A stretch of 9,188 nucleotides of DNA from Beijerinckiaceae bacterium (GTDB lineage Bacteria; Pseudomonadota; Alphaproteobacteria; Rhizobiales; Beijerinckiaceae): the NCBI GenBank assembly GCA_947380915.1, contig CANCSY010000117.1, positions 1 through 9,188 on the forward strand, written 5' to 3'. The number at the start of each line of letters is the position of its first letter. The stretch's first letter is position 1. The position numbers were made by a program, and so were the translations under genes. Below are positions 1 through 5,752 of the stretch, in pieces. The notes beneath the pieces were generated by a model. The model was not told the DNA's origin. It saw only the letters and a program-made list of their open reading frames with translations, and did not search any database.

Positions 1-1069
1 AGCATTCCGGCGCATTGAAAGGCGCCGCTGCGATCACCAGCACGAAGGCTGGCACGCCTGTGAGGGCGCCGTAGCTCGCCATGCGGAAGGGATCAGCGCC
101 CCGGCTCAAAACCCGCGAGGCCAGGGCGAGGCCGATCAGCCCACCGCCCGCCAGGGTTGCGGTCAGGCTTGTCGTGGCGCCGACGCTCAGGCCGAGGATC
201 TGCCCGCCGTAGGGCTCCAGCAGCACATCCGCCATGCTGAAACCCATGGTGCCGAAACCCACCGCAAGAAGACGACGCACTGCATGCCCGCCTTGTGCGA
301 AGGAGTCCCAGGATTCGCGGAAGGAGGGTTGGCGTTGCGAGGGATTCCGCCGCGCCGCATGACGGCCTTCCTGCTTCCAGGCGGCGACGCAGTTAAGAAC
401 GAGGGTGATCACCGCGCAGGCCTGAATCACCTGAATGAGCCGCAGCGGGCTGAAGTCGTGCAGCGCCGCGCCAAAAGCCACGGCGCTGACGATCATGCCG
501 AGCAGCAGCATGACATACATCAGGCCAACAACCTTCGGCTGCGATTCCGGCGGCGCCAGATCGGTGGCCAGCGCCAGGCCGATGGTCTGCACCGTATGCA
601 GGCCCGCCCCTACGAGCAGAAAGGCGACGCCCGCGCCCACCTGTCCGACCCAGACCGGATAGCGCGCGGACTCGCCGCCGCCCGAGAGCACCAGCAAGGC
701 GAAGGGCATGATGGCGAGGCCGCCGAATTGCACCATGGTTCCGCGAAAGATGAAGGGCACCCGCCGCCAGCCGAGCGCGGACTGATGGGTGTCTGATTTA
801 AAACCAATGAGCGCGCGAAAGGGCGCGAAAAGCAGCGGCAGGGAAATCATCACGCCCACGAGGGACGCGGGCACATCCAGCTCGACAATCATCACCCGGT
901 TCAGCGTGCCCACCAACAGGACAAGCGCCATGCCGACCGTCACCTGAAACATGGACAGGCGCAGCAAGCGTCCCAGCGGCAGCTCCGCCGTCGCCACATC
1001 AGCGAAAGGAAGGAAGCGGGAGCCAAGCCCCACCCATGTGTGCATGAATTTCAGGCTGACGCGATTCAT
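1..1069 (-). CDS. pucC: PucC, LH2 assembly factor / BCD-family transporter (partial, C-terminus beyond left edge)
   Basis: I translated this frame by hand: 356 open codons from an ATG at 1069 to the left edge with no stop. The protein opens MNRVSLKFMHTWVGLGSRFL and continues PFADVATAELPLGRLLRLSM, the N-terminal signature of the PucC/LhaA/Bch2 (BCD) branch of the major facilitator superfamily. Further family motifs are LNRVMIVEL, FRALIGFKSDTH, WRRVPFIFRGTMVQFGG and HTVQTIGLALATDLAP, followed by a cytoplasmic-looking basic stretch (AARRNPSQRQ) and more hydrophobic segments. These proteins sit in the inner membrane and are needed for LH complex assembly; a role in pigment handling has been proposed. 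The position directly behind pucBA makes it PucC rather than a second LhaA. The ATG has only a distant AAGGA (12 nt); an in-frame GTG at 1096 or ATG at 1045 are weaker choices. About 100 C-terminal residues are probably missing. Confidence 0.93.
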   Translation of the reverse strand, partial: MNRVSLKFMHTWVGLGSRFLPFADVATAELPLGRLLRLSMFQVTVGMALVLLVGTLNRVMIVELDVPASLVGVMISLPLLFAPFRALIGFKSDTHQSALGWRRVPFIFRGTMVQFGGLAIMPFALLVLSGGGESARYPVWVGQVGAGVAFLLVGAGLHTVQTIGLALATDLAPPESQPKVVGLMYVMLLLGMIVSAVAFGAALHDFSPLRLIQVIQACAVITLVLNCVAAWKQEGRHAARRNPSQRQPSFRESWDSFAQGGHAVRRLLAVGFGTMGFSMADVLLEPYGGQILGLSVGATTSLTATLAGGGLIGLALASRVLSRGADPFRMASYGALTGVPAFVLVIAAAPFNAPEC

Positions 1070-1098
1070 GATGTGAGCCAGTCCTTCTTGGGCCACAT

Positions 1099-1130
1099 GG
1101 ATCAAGGGGAGACTGCGCGCCCTTTGATCC
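1099..1130 (+). terminator. Plus-strand intrinsic-terminator-like hairpin between pucA and pucC
   Basis: Arms 1099-1109 and 1120-1130 pair over 11 bp with a single G-U (1106/1123) when read as plus-strand RNA, enclose a 10-nt loop, and are followed at once by TTTTT (1131-1135). As minus-strand RNA the same pair becomes an A-C mismatch and the tail is missing, so the geometry favours termination of plus-strand (antisense) transcripts. No plus-strand gene ends here. In the sense direction it could still act as a weaker mRNA hairpin about 30 nt before pucC. Confidence 0.45.
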
Positions 1131-1189
1131 TTTTTGTGGGCGTGCAACCGTGGCCGCACGCGCGCCCGGCGTTGACCGCCGTTTGTTTG

Positions 1190-1221
1190 AAAGGGCCGGA
1201 ATCGCAGGATCCCGGCCCCTT
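1190..1221 (-). terminator. Intercistronic hairpin after pucA
   Basis: In minus-strand RNA the arms 1221-1210 and 1201-1190 form a 12-bp stem with two G-U pairs and an 8-nt loop (1209-1202), starting 25 nt after the pucA stop. The sequence after it is CAAACAAAC, without a U run, so it is not a canonical terminator. In puf and puc operons of purple bacteria, hairpins at this place protect the antenna mRNA from 3' decay and attenuate readthrough, giving far more antenna polypeptide than assembly factor. That role is inferred here from position and structure. Confidence 0.6.
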
Positions 1222-1245
1222 GTTCCGTAAACGCTCGCGCGACCG

Positions 1246-1467
1246 TTACTTGATGGTCGTCACATCGTTCATCGCCAGAGCGGCCGGAGCGGTCGTCTGG
1301 GTCTCGATCGCGACCTTCTTCTGGCCGCCCTGAAAGAAGGCCGGGAACCAGGTGGTGTGCGTCAAGATTGCAAAGTGGACGATCAGGGAAGTGATCGCCA
1401 CTGCGCCGAGGAACATGGGGAGCCCAACGGAGGGCTTGACCACAGTCCAGAGTCTGCCTTGATTCAT
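1246..1467 (-). CDS. pucA: LH2 (B800-820/LH3-like) antenna alpha polypeptide
   Basis: A 73-residue single-span antenna apoprotein. It opens [20 protein letters not shown] and has one membrane helix (about residues 14-36) holding His31, the expected axial ligand of a B850 bacteriochlorophyll, followed by the [14 protein letters not shown] exit motif. Numbering matches Rps. acidophila LH2 alpha without gaps through residue 48. Positions 44 and 45, Tyr and Trp in the B800-850 complex, are both Phe, so the hydrogen bonds to the C3-acetyl groups should be lost and absorption shifted towards 820 nm. The AVAIT and LTHTTW stretches also resemble, from memory, the B800-820 alpha chain of strain 7050. 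After QKKVA the chain runs on for 20 further residues rich in Ala/Thr, a tail longer than usual. The start is supported by GGGAG 7 nt upstream; it lies 12 bp after pucB in the same transcript. Confidence 0.95.
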   Translation of the reverse strand: MNQGRLWTVVKPSVGLPMFLGAVAITSLIVHFAILTHTTWFPAFFQGGQKKVAIETQTTAPAALAMNDVTTIK

Positions 1468-1479
1468 GTTCGATCTCCC

Positions 1480-1635
1480 TTAGTGAAGCCAGGGTGAATA
1501 AACATAGGCGAGGAAATGCGCGAACAGAGCGATGGCCCCAAAAACCCGGGTGCCGTCGATCAAGTGCTTATGCAGTTCCTCGGATTCGGTGACGGTCAAT
1601 CCCGTCGGCCAAACTCTGTTTGGATCGTCTGCCAT
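1480..1635 (-). CDS. pucB: LH2 antenna beta polypeptide
   Basis: A 51-residue LH2 beta apoprotein. I chose the ATG at 1635 rather than an in-frame ATG at 1698 because it has AAGGAGG 7 nt upstream and the protein then begins [13 protein letters not shown], a normal beta N-terminus; the 21 extra codons look like untranslated leader. The core [15 protein letters not shown] followed by [13 protein letters not shown] is diagnostic. His40 should ligate B850, and His22 and Arg30 correspond to beta-His12 and beta-Arg20 of Rps. acidophila, which surround B800. One membrane helix spans about residues 28-48. The N-terminus is about 10 residues longer than the mature Rps. acidophila chain. It pairs with PucA to form the ring-shaped peripheral antenna in the intracytoplasmic membrane. 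Promoter and operators lie 120-165 bp upstream. Confidence 0.95.
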   Translation of the reverse strand: MADDPNRVWPTGLTVTESEELHKHLIDGTRVFGAIALFAHFLAYVYSPWLH

Positions 1636-1642
1636 ATCGCTG

Positions 1643-1649
1643 CCTCCTT
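1643..1649 (-). promoter_or_regulatory. Ribosome binding site of pucB
   Basis: AAGGAGG on the minus strand, 7 nt before the ATG at 1635. It is the strongest Shine-Dalgarno in the puc unit, fits the high expression expected of an antenna gene, and decides the pucB start against the upstream in-frame ATG at 1698. Confidence 0.85.
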
Positions 1650-1730
1650 GGAGAAATGCGATCAGTCTCGTGCTGAACCCGCACGCTGGTTGCTCCATGC
1701 AGCCATGCCGAGCAGATGCGCGGATGACCC

Positions 1731-1757
1731 CATTGTCGCTGTCGTACTACGACAATG
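1731..1757. repeat. Nested inverted repeats at the predicted puc transcription start
   Basis: Outer arms CATTGTCG (1731-1738) and CGACAATG (1750-1757) are perfect 8-bp complements. Inside and overlapping lies a second perfect palindrome, TGTCGTA-C-TACGACA (1740-1754). Arms of the two structures share bases, so as RNA they would be mutually exclusive hairpins at the 5' end of the puc leader. As DNA they could be a further operator just downstream of the -10. The outer repeat shares its TGTCG/CGACA half-sites with the inner one. Confidence 0.6.
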
Positions 1758-1773
1758 TAATCCTATTCGGACA
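1756..1773. promoter_or_regulatory. PpsR/CrtJ-type operator 2, over the pucB -10
   Basis: Exact TGT-N12-ACA (TGT 1756-1758, ACA 1771-1773), the consensus bound by the redox- and light-responsive repressor PpsR/CrtJ in purple bacteria. It covers the proposed -10 element. Its centre is 26 bp from that of operator 1, consistent with cooperative binding on nearly the same helix face. Confidence 0.7.
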
Positions 1774-1787
1774 TATCAAGTTGTCAA
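1760..1787 (-). promoter_or_regulatory. Sigma70-like promoter of the pucBAC operon
   Basis: On the minus strand a perfect TTGACA (-35, 1787-1782) is followed after 16 bp by TAGGAT (-10, 1765-1760, four of six consensus bases). Transcription would begin near 1753, giving a leader of roughly 120 nt before pucB. The element is embedded in two PpsR/CrtJ-type sites, which supports its being the real promoter. The start site itself is inferred. Confidence 0.6.
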
Positions 1788-1799
1788 CAAATTTTGACA
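1782..1799. promoter_or_regulatory. PpsR/CrtJ-type operator 1, over the pucB -35
   Basis: Exact TGT-N12-ACA (TGT 1782-1784, ACA 1797-1799) with extended dyad symmetry TGTCAA/TTGACA. One half-site is the promoter's -35 hexamer itself, so repressor binding would directly exclude RNA polymerase. Aerobic repression of puc by PpsR/CrtJ is known from Rhodobacter; its action here is inferred from the motif. Confidence 0.75.
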
Positions 1800-1881
1800 C
1801 GTTTTAGCTGCGAATGTCCAAAAACTAACGCAACACACACTTCTTTCTTAACGCCGTCAGTTCAGGGCTTGCGCCACAGGC

Positions 1882-3183
1882 TCAGGAGCCATCTGAAAGG
1901 TGCTTTTGACGGATGCGACGGACGATGAAAGCGACGCCGAATAAAGCAAATGGAACGAGAATTGCGGTCGCCAGCGTCGGGTCCATTGCGATAAGACCAC
2001 CATCCTTGAGGCCCTTGATCACATAGGCGCCAAGTGCGACCGTGTAATATGTGATCGCCGCAACTGACAGGCCTTCAACGGTCTGCTGCAACCGCAACTG
2101 CATTCGCGTGCGGTCGTTCATGGAACGCAGAAGATCCCGATTTTGCTGCTCTATTTCAACGTCGACGCGGGTGCGCAGCAGATTTGCGGCGCGCACGAGT
2201 TTGCGCGCAAGCTCGGACTGGCGCGCCTCCAGCATCTCAACCGTGCGCATGGCCGGGGCCATGCGGCGCGACAGAAAGGCGCCAATGGTGGGCCACCCGT
2301 CATGGGCGTCTTCGCCAATGGCGACAAGCCTCTGCTGGACAAGCGTTTCATAAGCGCGCGTGGCGCCGATGCGAAACATCCATGACGCCGATTGCGCTTC
2401 AAGATCAGCCAGAAGGCTCATCAATTCATCGAGCAATTTATGATCGCCCTCGAGCCCCGGGGATCTCGTCATCTGCGCCGCGACATCCGATACGCGCGCT
2501 TCGATGGATTGCACCCGGGGAATCAGTTTCTGCGCTTCAGGCAAACCCAGCAAGGCGAGCAACCGATAGGTCTCGATCTCGAGAAGTCGCTGCACCAGAG
2601 CGCCTGCGCGCGAAGGCGTAAGTCCGCGATCCCTTAGAAGAATGCGCACGAAGCCGCCGGGATCCGCACGAAAATCCGTCGCCACCAGGGCTGCGCCTGC
2701 GTCCACTTTCGAGGCGGTCAGGCTGGCGGAATCGAATATACTGTCGAGCGCCACATCGTCCGATACGTCCGTGAGATGCAGATCGACCGATATGAGATGA
2801 AGCCCCGGCTGCGGAAGGCCAGCCATGGCGGAGGCGAGCGTCGCTGAAGGCGGATCGAAAGCGCCCCGTCCGGCTGCCGCGAACTCCCAGGTGTAAGTTG
2901 TGAATTCCGCATGACTTTCCCAGCGTAGCACTGCGCCGCCAAGCGCCACGCGAAAATGTTTGGCGCCCTCTTGCGGCGGTTCGGCGCCGCGCGCCTTGCA
3001 ATAATCCGCCAGAGCCTTATGCGCCTGTGCGGTTTGCGCAGCGTTTGTCAGAAAACCAAAATGCAGCACCCGCAGCGGCGTGGCGACGGGGTGAAAGGGT
3101 CTTGCATGAACCTCGCCCAGAACCGCCGCGCGCAGCGGATGGGGAGCCAGCAATTGCCCTGCTGGGGCGGAATCATCAATCAT
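1882..3183 (-). CDS. DUF3422 family membrane protein
   Basis: A 433-residue protein that I recognise as DUF3422-like from the opening (LGEVHARPF at residues 22-30), overall length and architecture. A large soluble N-terminal part is followed by a helical, charged segment likely to form a coiled coil (about residues 315-370, rich in Glu/Arg/Gln). Two membrane helices close the protein (about 371-390 and 402-421), ending in a basic tail RRIRQKH. The biochemical role of the family is unknown to me, and nothing visible suggests catalysis. It starts 54 bp after hemA across a hairpin and may be partly cotranscribed with it. The ATG at 3183 has only a weak GGGG upstream. No good terminator follows it before the puc promoter. 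A link to photosynthesis is suggested only by position. Confidence 0.8.
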   Translation of the reverse strand: MIDDSAPAGQLLAPHPLRAAVLGEVHARPFHPVATPLRVLHFGFLTNAAQTAQAHKALADYCKARGAEPPQEGAKHFRVALGGAVLRWESHAEFTTYTWEFAAAGRGAFDPPSATLASAMAGLPQPGLHLISVDLHLTDVSDDVALDSIFDSASLTASKVDAGAALVATDFRADPGGFVRILLRDRGLTPSRAGALVQRLLEIETYRLLALLGLPEAQKLIPRVQSIEARVSDVAAQMTRSPGLEGDHKLLDELMSLLADLEAQSASWMFRIGATRAYETLVQQRLVAIGEDAHDGWPTIGAFLSRRMAPAMRTVEMLEARQSELARKLVRAANLLRTRVDVEIEQQNRDLLRSMNDRTRMQLRLQQTVEGLSVAAITYYTVALGAYVIKGLKDGGLIAMDPTLATAILVPFALFGVAFIVRRIRQKHLSDGS

Positions 3184-3203
3184 GGCGGCCCCAGATGAAA
3201 GGC

Positions 3204-3227
3204 CGGACTCGCTCGGGCGCGAGTCCG
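3204..3227 (-). terminator. Hairpin after hemA
   Basis: A perfect 9-bp stem (CGGACTCGC at 3204-3212 with GCGAGTCCG at 3219-3227) encloses a 6-nt loop, 10 nt past the hemA stop. On the minus strand it is followed by GCCTTTCATC, a poor U tract, so termination is probably incomplete or the hairpin mainly protects the 3' end. It lies between hemA and the DUF3422 gene. Confidence 0.55.
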
Positions 3228-3237
3228 TTCATGCGAC

Positions 3238-4569
3238 TTATTCGGCGGCTTTTTTCATATCCACATAACCGCATTGCGCGTCCGCCTGCGGCTCCTCGAC
3301 CACCGGGCGGATTGAACGGAAGGGAATCACCTTCGGCTCGATGAAGGGAAGACCAAGCGTCTTCCACACATCCACCAGCGCCTCGACCAGATCCGCCACA
3401 TGCGCCTCGGTGTGGCGCGGGGTGGGGGTGATGCGCAACCGTTCCGTGCCGATGTCCACAGTGGGATAATTGATCGGCTGGATATAGATATCATGGCGCT
3501 TGAGCAGAAGATCGCTGGCCGCCTTGCACTGCTCCGCATCGCAAACCATCAGGGGCACGATATGGGAGACATTGTCCATGATCGGCAGGCCCGCTGCACG
3601 CAACGCATGTTTGGTCATGGCCGCCATATGTTGATGGCGCGCGCGCTCCTGACCCGAAGCCTTGAGATGGCGCACGGCCGCTCGCGCGCCCGCAACGACC
3701 GCCGGCGGCAGAGAGGTCGTGAAGATGAATGAGGGCGCATAGCTGCGCACGGCGTCGATGATCGCCGAATTGGCGGCGATATAACCGCCGAGGCCGCCAT
3801 AGCCCTTGGCCAGCGTGCCCTCGATGATGTCGATTTCGCCCATCACGCCTTCGCGCTCGCAGATGCCGCCGCCGCGCGGACCATACATGCCGACCGCATG
3901 GACTTCATCCACATAGGTCAGGGCGTTGTACTTCTTCGCAAGCTCGACGATTTTCGCGACTGGCGCTATGTCGCCATCCATCGAATAGAGGCTTTCGAAA
4001 GCGATCAGTTTCGCGCGATCGCGCCCGGCGGCGATGAGCAGCTCCTCGAGATGCGCCATATCGTTATGCCGCCAGAGTTTCTTCTCGCAGCCGGAGCGGC
4101 GGATGCCCTCGATCATGGAATTGTGATTGAGCGCGTCCGAGAGGATCAGGCAATTGGGCAGCAATTCGGCGATGGTCGAGAGGCTGGCGAGATTGGAGAT
4201 CCAGCCCGAGGTGAAGACCAGCGCGGCGTCCTTGCCATGCAGATCTGCGAGTTCCTCTTCGAGTTGCACGATGGGATGATGGGTGCCAGAGATATTGCGC
4301 GTGCCCCCTGCCCCGACGCCATGACGCTCGATGGCGTCCTTCGCCGCCTCGCGCACTGTGGCGTGACCGCCCATCCCAAGATAATCGTTGGAGCACCAGA
4401 TCGTCACCTCGCGGGGCGCGTGCGGGGCGTCATCCGGCCGCCACAGGGCGGTGGGAAAGCGAGACGCGTCCCGCTCCAGATTGGCGAACACGCGGTAACG
4501 ACTCTCGGTCTTCAACCGATTGATCGAGTCCTCGAAATGCCTCTGGTAATTCATCGATGACTCCCCCAT
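3238..4569 (-). CDS. hemA: 5-aminolevulinate synthase
   Basis: Condenses glycine with succinyl-CoA to give ALA, the committed Shemin step of heme and bacteriochlorophyll synthesis, in the cytoplasm with PLP. The family N-terminus [20 protein letters not shown] is followed by [27 protein letters not shown] and YVDEVHAVG (Asp221 and His224, PLP contacts); [15 protein letters not shown] carries the Schiff-base Lys255. The frame is open up to 4614, but I chose ATG 4569 because a perfect AGGAGG lies 5 nt upstream; ATG 4554 (GGGGGAG, 6 nt) is nearly as good and gives the classic MNY start. The resulting 443 residues exceed the usual ~400-410 because of a tail after about residue 405 that ends in MKKAAE. 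It follows puhE closely and closes the puh-acsF operon, matching the hemA position in other purple-bacterial clusters. Confidence 0.96.
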   Translation of the reverse strand: MGESSMNYQRHFEDSINRLKTESRYRVFANLERDASRFPTALWRPDDAPHAPREVTIWCSNDYLGMGGHATVREAAKDAIERHGVGAGGTRNISGTHHPIVQLEEELADLHGKDAALVFTSGWISNLASLSTIAELLPNCLILSDALNHNSMIEGIRRSGCEKKLWRHNDMAHLEELLIAAGRDRAKLIAFESLYSMDGDIAPVAKIVELAKKYNALTYVDEVHAVGMYGPRGGGICEREGVMGEIDIIEGTLAKGYGGLGGYIAANSAIIDAVRSYAPSFIFTTSLPPAVVAGARAAVRHLKASGQERARHQHMAAMTKHALRAAGLPIMDNVSHIVPLMVCDAEQCKAASDLLLKRHDIYIQPINYPTVDIGTERLRITPTPRHTEAHVADLVEALVDVWKTLGLPFIEPKVIPFRSIRPVVEEPQADAQCGYVDMKKAAE

Positions 4570-4574
4570 TCCAA

Positions 4575-4580
4575 CCTCCT
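4575..4580 (-). promoter_or_regulatory. Ribosome binding site deciding the hemA start
   Basis: AGGAGG on the minus strand, 5 nt before ATG 4569. It favours this start over the longest open frame (4614, immediately after the puhE stop, without a comparable site). A second purine run (GGGGGAG) serves the in-frame ATG at 4554. Confidence 0.65.
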
Positions 4581-4618
4581 GCACGCAATCGCGATCAATC
4601 TTGTTGTTTGTCATTGTT

Positions 4619-5740
4619 TCACCCGGCCGCCGAGCAAGCGTCGAACGCCGCTTGCAGGCGCACCCTGTCCATGCGTTGTCCCAACGCGATCACCAGCGGA
4701 TCGACCTTTTGCTTGGGAGCGAAGGTCGAGATCCGCGCCCGATGGCTGTCCACCTCGAATTGAACCCAGGCCACGCTGGTCTGCACAACGCCCTTCACGC
4801 TTTTGATGTCGCCAAAGGCGCCCGCCCTGATGGCGTCCAGCAAGCGCTTGAGAACCGCATCGTCGCAAATGGACGGAGGCGCGGCGCTCCAGGTGTCCAT
4901 GACGGACGTTTCCCCAAGCGCGGGATGCACATAATCGCTTTCGGCCACGTCAGCCTCGTCGCGCAGGAGCGGCCTTGGCTCCAGCTCCGGCTTCACGCCC
5001 CATTTCCAGAGCGCATTGGTGTCGAGCGGCGTCACAAGGAACCAGTGCTCGAGTATGGCGAGCACCATGAGGGTCGCCAGCATGGTGTAGCCGGTCGTCT
5101 CGAAAGGCGTCGCGCTCGCCGCCATGGCCTTGCCGGTGAGATGCACGGCGCAGATGGTGGAGGCGGTGACGGAGAGCGGAAAGAAGAGGTTCATGGGCTT
5201 GCGACCCATGAAGCTCACGAGATAGCGCATGTGGTGGGGCACCAGCTCCTCGCTCAGATTCGGCACGCCGAAAAACACGTTGAGCTTGGCGCTGGTGTGC
5301 ATCCACCACAGCACGATGAAGGTCCACAGGCCGAAGTGGTTCGGCTGGTTCCATGAGATCGCCACCATCACGGCGGCCATGGCCACGATCGCCAGTTCAT
5401 GATGGATGCAGGTGCGCACCGCCTGTACGAATTTTGCAAAACCCCTGCAATCCGGCTCGCAAGCAGTTTTGCGCGGGCCGGTGATGGCGCCCATATAGAA
5501 GGTCGTGATCTGCCAGCCCCAGGCCGTCAGGCCGCAAGCGAAGGCGCAATAGGCGCCATTCACGCTGGTGTCCGAAGCCGAGGCCTGCAACCCCCAGAGC
5601 GCGACCGCCATGAGCGCGCTGGCGCCCGCCAGCGACCACACGAAGGTGCGCTTGTGCAGGCCGTCCAGATAGAGAATCACAACCGTGCTGACCCACCACA
5701 AGACCAGTGTGAAGAGGATCGGCAGTCCATAGGTCGCCAT
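4619..5740 (-). CDS. puhE: PuhE, putative photosynthetic complex assembly protein 2, with C-terminal extension
   Basis: A 373-residue polytopic membrane protein in the standard place between acsF and hemA. Hydrophobic segments lie near residues 5-25, 33-52, 63-85, 114-130, 137-156, 185-205 and 218-236. Conserved-looking polar motifs include [10 protein letters not shown] (24-32), GPRK (88-91), HHE (113-115), [18 protein letters not shown] (145-162) and [10 protein letters not shown] (231-240). PuhE is known from Rhodobacter to modulate reaction-centre/LH1 assembly and bacteriochlorophyll production; its biochemical activity is not established. Family members I know end shortly after EHWFLV-type sequence. 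Here about 110-130 further soluble residues follow (about 250-373), with a predicted helix-strand pattern and no membrane span. The start has AAGGA 9 nt upstream and lies 12 bp after acsF. Confidence 0.9.
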   Translation of the reverse strand: MATYGLPILFTLVLWWVSTVVILYLDGLHKRTFVWSLAGASALMAVALWGLQASASDTSVNGAYCAFACGLTAWGWQITTFYMGAITGPRKTACEPDCRGFAKFVQAVRTCIHHELAIVAMAAVMVAISWNQPNHFGLWTFIVLWWMHTSAKLNVFFGVPNLSEELVPHHMRYLVSFMGRKPMNLFFPLSVTASTICAVHLTGKAMAASATPFETTGYTMLATLMVLAILEHWFLVTPLDTNALWKWGVKPELEPRPLLRDEADVAESDYVHPALGETSVMDTWSAAPPSICDDAVLKRLLDAIRAGAFGDIKSVKGVVQTSVAWVQFEVDSHRARISTFAPKQKVDPLVIALGQRMDRVRLQAAFDACSAAG

Positions 5741-5752
5741 GACGCGCGTTCC

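Noticed and set aside
1636..1698. Upstream in-frame start that would lengthen PucB to 72 residues
   Set aside because: The extra 21 residues match no antenna N-terminus, and the strong AAGGAGG lies inside this stretch, 7 nt before the proper ATG.
1815..1835. A third TGT...ACA pair upstream of the puc promoter
   Set aside because: The spacer is 15 nt, not 12; only the two exact sites at 1756-1773 and 1782-1799 were kept.
1861..1881. Terminator directly after the DUF3422 gene
   Set aside because: Only a 3-bp GGC/GCC stem is present and no U tract follows; it cannot be supported.
3898..4560. 220-codon plus-strand open frame
   Set aside because: Antisense to the catalytic part of hemA; no motif and no ribosome binding site with clear logic.
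4601..5356. 251-codon plus-strand open frame opposite the puhE C-terminal region
   Set aside because: Considered as an alternative to the PuhE extension, but it runs deep into the conserved PuhE core and has the composition of a shadow frame.
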